Assembly (NCBI GenBank): GCA_022361135.1
Contig: JAKSBM010000483.1
Span: forward strand, 1-9,390
DNA length: 9,390 nucleotides
Direction of reading: 5' to 3'
Source of the DNA: Desulfobacterales bacterium
Lineage (GTDB): Bacteria; Desulfobacterota; Desulfobacteria; Desulfobacterales; Desulfobacteraceae
The translations under genes and the position numbers were made by a program. Under the pieces are notes generated by a model. It was given only the letters and a program-made list of their open reading frames with translations, had not been told where the DNA came from and searched no databases. Below are positions 5,753-9,390 of this stretch, one piece after another. The stretch's first letter is position 1; the number at the start of each line of letters is the position of its first letter.

Positions 5753-7702
5753 ATGGATCTTGAGAGTTTTTTAACTACTGTTCCACTTTTTTCATCCATC
5801 TCAAACAACGAAATTCACGAAATCTCTGCTTGTTTCCAAACCGTATATTATAAAAAAGGCCAAATCATATTCGACCAGGGGGACGAAAGTGATGCCATGT
5901 ATATTATCAGATCGGGGACGGTCTGTATTAGAGCAGCACACCAAGAACGCAACGGTGCGGAAATAGAATTAACCCGTGGGAATTTTTTTGGAGAAATGGC
6001 CCTTATTTCTGATTTACAAAGAAATGCCACGGCCATTGTATCGCTCGATACAGTTCTCTATCGTTTAAAAAAAGCAGACTTTGAAACACTCATCAATAAA
6101 AACAAACAGATTGGTTTATTCCTTAGCCGTTTATATGCCCGCCGACTTTCTTCGGGGCTCAATCTACCAAAGGGACCTTTAAAACCAAGTCTTTTTGCAG
6201 TCAGCGCCACACATGCCCACCTTGGCTCATCGCATTTCCTATATTCGACCTCCTACCACATTGCAACGGAATCCACCAAAAAACTCCTCGTTGTCGACCC
6301 CAAAAACGACAACGCCCATTTGACAACGCATTTTGAATTAACGGCAATCCCACCGCCGGACCAAGGGATCCACAGGATGCTGACCTCCCAACTTTGCAAA
6401 TCCGATGACATTTGCTGGTATTCACATCCTTCTGGCTTTGAAGTCCTCCACATTCATCAACACTCCAAGGAAAAAATCCAAACCATCCTTCCCCAATTTA
6501 TGGAACGGATCAAACGCCAATATAATTTGATTTTTTTCAACATGGATCACCGTTTCCTGGAATTTGAAAAACAAGTTATCCGGCTTTGCGATAAGAACCT
6601 TCTCATCATCCAAAATACCCACGATGAACTGCAAAATGTTAAATCCCAAATTGACTTTCTGGAAGAAATATCAGGTATCGGCCTCGATAAAGTACGCGTG
6701 GGAGTCAGCCACCTGGCCGGAGACAAAGGCATCCCCCGGGAAAGACTGAAACAGGTATTAAACCTTTCGGAAACACCACAAATCTGGATTGAAAAAACTG
6801 AAAAATCCCGCACAGGAAAAATTGATACCCAAAAACGATTTCCCATCAAAGGAGCAAGGGCCATTGCCCGTGAGCTTGCCGGTGTGCGGGTGGGGCTGGC
6901 GCTGGGTGCAGGAGCGGCAAGGGGATGGGCCCACATTGGGGTTCTCAAAATATTACAGGAACAGGGAATCCACATCGACATGATTGCCGGAACAAGTATG
7001 GGGGCTTTAGTGGGGGCCGTATTTGCCGCCCACGGTTCCATCGACCATTTAGTTGCCCAAACCATCCAAAACTTGTCATCGAAAATGAAAGCCCGAAGAA
7101 CAATTTACGATTATACACTTCCCCTCCAAGGGCTTCTCAGGGGGGTAAAGGTTATGAACCTTGTCAGAGATGCCATTAACCATGCCGATTTCATGGATCT
7201 GGTCATCCCAACCTACATTGTTGGCGTCGACATTCTAAAGGGAGAAGAAATCTTGTTTGAAACCGGGGATGTTGCCCAAGCCGTGAGATCATCCCTGTCC
7301 TTGCCGGGCATATTTGTTCCCCATAAATATAGAAATAGATGGATGGTCGATGGTGGTCTTTTAAACCCGGTGCCGGTCAACATTCTGGAACAAAAAGGAG
7401 CCGATAAAATCATCGCAGTCTGTGTGGAAAACCCCCATAGTTCCAATCCCAAGGACAATGGCAGCCCAAGTATCATGAAAGTAATCATGCGTACAATCAA
7501 CATCGTTCATGGGCATGCCACAAGGGGGTTTGCAGAAAAATCAGACATTGTCATCTACCCGGAAACCAAAGAATTCGCATGGGACGATTTTCACAGGGGG
7601 ACGATTCTTATGGAAAGGGGTGAAAAGGCATGCATTCAAATGCTGGACGAAATCAAAAAACTCCACGATTACGCCCCACCAGATCATTTTCTTGAAACCT
7701 GA
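5753..7702 (+). CDS. Cyclic-nucleotide-binding-like / pseudo-ParA / patatin phospholipase fusion protein
   Basis: This protein has 649 residues in three parts. Residues 11-130 form a CRP-type cyclic-nucleotide-binding fold (YKKGQIIFDQGDESDAMYII, then FGEMALISDLQRNATAI with an N where R[ST]A is usual). Residues 145-345 follow the strand order of a ParA/MinD/CpaE ATPase (FAVSATHAHLGSSHF, KKLLVVDP, YNLIFFNMD, LLIIQNTHDELQNVKSQI), but the lysines and glycines of Walker A are missing, so it should not hydrolyse ATP. Residues 379-620 are a patatin lipase domain of the RssA/NTE type: oxyanion loop GAGAARG (385-391), nucleophile S415 in GTSMG, partner D533 in DGG. It probably hydrolyses phospholipids or lysophospholipids in response to a ligand at the N terminus. 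No signal peptide or membrane segment is seen, so it is cytoplasmic or peripheral. ATG 5753 lies 9 nt after a GGGGG ribosome binding site. It is monocistronic. Confidence 0.9.
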   Translation: MDLESFLTTVPLFSSISNNEIHEISACFQTVYYKKGQIIFDQGDESDAMYIIRSGTVCIRAAHQERNGAEIELTRGNFFGEMALISDLQRNATAIVSLDTVLYRLKKADFETLINKNKQIGLFLSRLYARRLSSGLNLPKGPLKPSLFAVSATHAHLGSSHFLYSTSYHIATESTKKLLVVDPKNDNAHLTTHFELTAIPPPDQGIHRMLTSQLCKSDDICWYSHPSGFEVLHIHQHSKEKIQTILPQFMERIKRQYNLIFFNMDHRFLEFEKQVIRLCDKNLLIIQNTHDELQNVKSQIDFLEEISGIGLDKVRVGVSHLAGDKGIPRERLKQVLNLSETPQIWIEKTEKSRTGKIDTQKRFPIKGARAIARELAGVRVGLALGAGAARGWAHIGVLKILQEQGIHIDMIAGTSMGALVGAVFAAHGSIDHLVAQTIQNLSSKMKARRTIYDYTLPLQGLLRGVKVMNLVRDAINHADFMDLVIPTYIVGVDILKGEEILFETGDVAQAVRSSLSLPGIFVPHKYRNRWMVDGGLLNPVPVNILEQKGADKIIAVCVENPHSSNPKDNGSPSIMKVIMRTINIVHGHATRGFAEKSDIVIYPETKEFAWDDFHRGTILMERGEKACIQMLDEIKKLHDYAPPDHFLET

Positions 7703-7712
7703 AAATTAGATT

Positions 7713-8606
7713 TCACACGGGCAATTTCCAGACGGCAGTAGCGGTTTTGGCCTCCTGCTCCTTGCGGATAATCCCGTCCCGGGCCAAGTCATTCAATCGA
7801 CTTTCCAAACGATTTTCCACATGGGCCCAGGCAATATCACCCAATTCCCCATCCTTCCAAATTCGCTCAAAAAAAGCAGTCTGTTTCCGAAGCTCTTCTT
7901 CCAGGGAAAGTTCCTGGTCAAAATAAACCGTGTCAAAACTGATTTCAGGGAACAGTCCCCGGGCAAAAAGGAGGTTTAATTTATAAAAAATACTCTGGGG
8001 CTTATCTGCCAAGGGTTTGCCCAGAATATCCTCCCAAAGAGTCGCCAGAACCGGATCGGGCTTCTTTTCCGCCCACCCCCGGATGGCGCAACCGTTGCGG
8101 GAACAGGAAACCATCTTATCAAAGGCCCGGGGCGTGGACACCCCCGGGGACATGAATGCAATGACCAGATCAAAGGCATTGCCCCACCCCATTTTTTCCA
8201 CATCCACTTCATGCCAGTCCACCTGGAGAAGGCTCACCTGTTTAGACAATTGCCCTCCCATGGGATCGGCCTCCATGTCCGCACGGAACCGGTCCAGCAT
8301 TCCCTGGGAAAAATCCAATGCCGTAACCCGGGCCCCCTTCCGGGCCAATTCAAGGGCCAGTTGACCGGGGCCGCAACCGATCTCCAGCACCCGCATCCCC
8401 TGAAAGAGAAGTCCCTGGCGCTGGAAAATATCCAGGGTTTTGTCCAACCGCCGATTTTCCAACTCCCTCTGGCTGGTGTTGTAAGTTGCCGATGCCTTGT
8501 CCCAGTATTCCGGGGTGGAGAACCCTTTCCCCACAGCGTAGGTATCGTCCTGGGTTTCCCGCTGCCACTCTTTAATCCAGAATTGTTCCGTAAAAATAGA
8601 ATCCAT
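7713..8606 (-). CDS. Class I SAM-dependent methyltransferase, substrate unknown
   Basis: This cytoplasmic enzyme of 297 residues has a Rossmann-type SAM-binding core. Motif I is EIGCGPG at 75-81, the acidic residue at the end of strand 2 is in ALDFS (D98), and the motif IV strand is FDLVIAF at 145-151. A region rich in conserved-looking residues follows (MSPGVSTPRAFDKM, 152-165; GWAEKKPDP, 177-185), and the C-terminal 80 residues are charged and helical. The substrate cannot be read from the sequence. The frame is open to a GTG at 8657, but ATG 8606 has a strong GGAAGGGA ribosome binding site and starts a natural N terminus (MDSIFTEQFW). Its end faces the patatin gene with a 10-bp gap and no terminator. 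The glycosyltransferase lies upstream on the same strand, 146 bp away, so joint transcription is possible but not required. Confidence 0.85.
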   Translation of the reverse strand: MDSIFTEQFWIKEWQRETQDDTYAVGKGFSTPEYWDKASATYNTSQRELENRRLDKTLDIFQRQGLLFQGMRVLEIGCGPGQLALELARKGARVTALDFSQGMLDRFRADMEADPMGGQLSKQVSLLQVDWHEVDVEKMGWGNAFDLVIAFMSPGVSTPRAFDKMVSCSRNGCAIRGWAEKKPDPVLATLWEDILGKPLADKPQSIFYKLNLLFARGLFPEISFDTVYFDQELSLEEELRKQTAFFERIWKDGELGDIAWAHVENRLESRLNDLARDGIIRKEQEAKTATAVWKLPV

Positions 8607-8660
8607 TATTTCCCTTCCATATCTGCCACGCCATGCCGGGCAGCCAAATGGGCCCACCGA

Positions 8661-8691
8661 ATAGTATCAGGCGAAGCCGTTCCAGGGGCAA
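8661..8691 (-). promoter_or_regulatory. Candidate promoter of the methyltransferase gene
   Basis: On the minus strand an extended -10 (TGA then TACTAT, 8669-8661) lies 19 bp after a weak -35 (TTGCCC, 8691-8686). The -35 overlaps one arm of the TCCAGGGG inverted repeat. The leader to ATG 8606 would be about 48 nt. The long spacer makes this tentative. Confidence 0.3.
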
Positions 8692-8713
8692 ATTTACATC
8701 ATTTCCCCCTGGA
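8681..8713. repeat. Inverted repeat (8-bp perfect arms) between glycosyltransferase and methyltransferase genes
   Basis: TCCAGGGG (8681-8688) pairs perfectly with CCCCTGGA (8706-8713) across a 17-nt loop. It lies 40 bp past the glycosyltransferase stop codon. On the minus strand no T run follows, so it could be a weak or factor-assisted terminator, an mRNA 3'-end stabiliser, or an operator overlapping the methyltransferase promoter. On the plus strand T-rich sequence follows after some 8 nt, but no plus-strand gene ends here. Confidence 0.5.
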
Positions 8714-8752
8714 GTAACACCCTTTTTAATTTTTCAGGAATGCTGCCGAAAA

Positions 8753-9390
8753 TCAGTGATCATCCCCACTCCCATTGGGTTTAAGAGAAATCCGGTCCGG
8801 GTTGCCCCCTTTGGGATAATAAACATGGAAAACCAAAAATTGCGTCCCCATCCCCTCCTTCCGATAATGCCCCTTGATCCATCGGGCAATGGGATGGTCT
8901 CCCTTCGCAGCAAGCAAGGCCTTATTCACAAAGATGACCTCGGGTTTGGATTCATCCAAAAACGCCAAGGTTTGCCGGATGATATCCTGGGACAATTCCC
9001 AATGATTCAAGGCCGGCCGGGCATAGACCAATCCCGGTGGGTTTTGGGTCCTCGCCCAAAAATAAATCCCCGGCTCCGCCCCCCACACAAAAACAGTTGC
9101 CCTGCCCTTGAACCTCTGATTCACCCAACGGCCAATGCGCTGGCTCTCTTCAGACCCCACCCCATGCCATTGGCCGTATTTATAAACCGGCACATCCCTT
9201 AAAGGCAGAAAGGATTCATAAACCCGGGAACTCAGGGGTAAAACAAGAAGAAGGGAAAGACAGGCCATGGCCATGTGACGCCGTTCTTCCCACATGGAAA
9301 CCAATAGAATGGCAAAGCCGATGACCAAAGGCGGCAAAAGCAATTGATAATAATGGGGAAAATACTTACCCGGCAGAGCCATGGCCACCC
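8753..9390 (-). CDS. C-terminal part of a GT39-type membrane glycosyltransferase (5' end beyond window)
   Basis: The frame ends with the stop codon at 8753-8755 and is open through the right edge; about 212 residues are visible of a protein that normally has about 500. The motif GKYFPHYYQLLLPPLVI near the edge is typical of the last membrane segments of bacterial dolichyl-phosphate-mannose-protein mannosyltransferase-like (GT-C, family 39) enzymes. Two hydrophobic segments are visible (about 15-30 and 39-53 of the visible part), then a soluble C-terminal domain with the family pattern VFVWGAEPGIYFWARTQNPP. Such enzymes transfer a sugar from a polyprenyl-phosphate carrier to protein, lipid or polysaccharide on the outer face of the inner membrane. 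The catalytic N-terminal loop lies outside the window, so the acceptor cannot be named. An internal ATG at 9388 is not the true start, because the hydrophobic core begins earlier in known members. Confidence 0.75.
   Translation of the reverse strand, partial: VAMALPGKYFPHYYQLLLPPLVIGFAILLVSMWEERRHMAMACLSLLLVLPLSSRVYESFLPLRDVPVYKYGQWHGVGSEESQRIGRWVNQRFKGRATVFVWGAEPGIYFWARTQNPPGLVYARPALNHWELSQDIIRQTLAFLDESKPEVIFVNKALLAAKGDHPIARWIKGHYRKEGMGTQFLVFHVYYPKGGNPDRISLKPNGSGDDH

Noticed and set aside
5748..5774. Eight-residue leader frame (ATG at 5748) overlapping the patatin start
   Set aside because: It shares the ribosome binding site by chance of an ATGACATG string; there is no attenuator structure or codon bias to suggest a leader peptide.
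6547..7065. Minus-strand frame opposite the patatin gene
   Set aside because: Antisense shadow of the lipase domain, rich in Met, Pro and Ser, with no motif.
8607..8657. GTG start of the methyltransferase at 8657
   Set aside because: No ribosome binding site is seen for it, whereas ATG 8606 has GGAAGGGA at good distance; the added residues look like noncoding sequence.
8211..9202. Plus-strand frames at 8211-8717 and 8633-9202
   Set aside because: They overlap the methyltransferase and glycosyltransferase on the other strand, where real domain motifs are found.
1..9390. CRISPR array, tRNA, insertion sequence or phage signature
   Set aside because: No regularly spaced repeats, cloverleaf, transposase motifs or terminal inverted repeats were found by reading both strands.

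Overview
The window looks like ordinary chromosome of a Gram-negative bacterium. A dedicated type II secretion ATPase/platform pair, GC content near 50 percent and protein style similar to sulfate-reducing Desulfobacterota suggest a Desulfobacteraceae-like host. That taxonomic guess is inference only. I see no tRNA, rRNA, CRISPR array, transposase or phage gene, so no obvious defence or mobile island is present.

Layout. On the minus strand, 1-2665 holds the start of a type II secretion operon: gspE (assembly ATPase), then gspF (inner-membrane platform), which runs off the left edge. A perfect-consensus sigma70 promoter drives it. The space 2666-3052 holds that promoter plus, on the plus strand, a possible 39-codon peptide gene with a strong ribosome binding site. 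The 3' end of this small frame forms a 15-bp-stem hairpin followed by a second GC-rich hairpin. Next, on the minus strand, is a P1B-type heavy-metal ATPase (3053-4894). It is transcribed divergently from a MarR-family regulator (5070-5483). The regulator carries histidines that line up with the zinc ligands of AdcR, and an 8-bp inverted repeat lies just upstream of its start. A plus-strand gene (5753-7702) encodes a three-part protein: a cyclic-nucleotide-binding-like domain, a degenerate ParA/MinD/CpaE-like domain and a patatin phospholipase domain. It converges, with only a 10-bp gap, on a minus-strand SAM-dependent methyltransferase (7713-8606). The right edge holds the C-terminal part of a GT39-type membrane glycosyltransferase.

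How the genes work together. GspE powers and GspF anchors the pseudopilus of the secretion machine. The ATPase and the MarR protein look like a metal-transport gene with its own divergent metal sensor. The patatin protein, the methyltransferase and the glycosyltransferase show no clear functional link to each other or to the rest. The points most worth a second look are the candidate metal-sensing MarR/P1B pair, the pseudo-ParA fusion in the patatin protein, the small frame with its hairpins, and a shortened zinc-binding loop in GspE.
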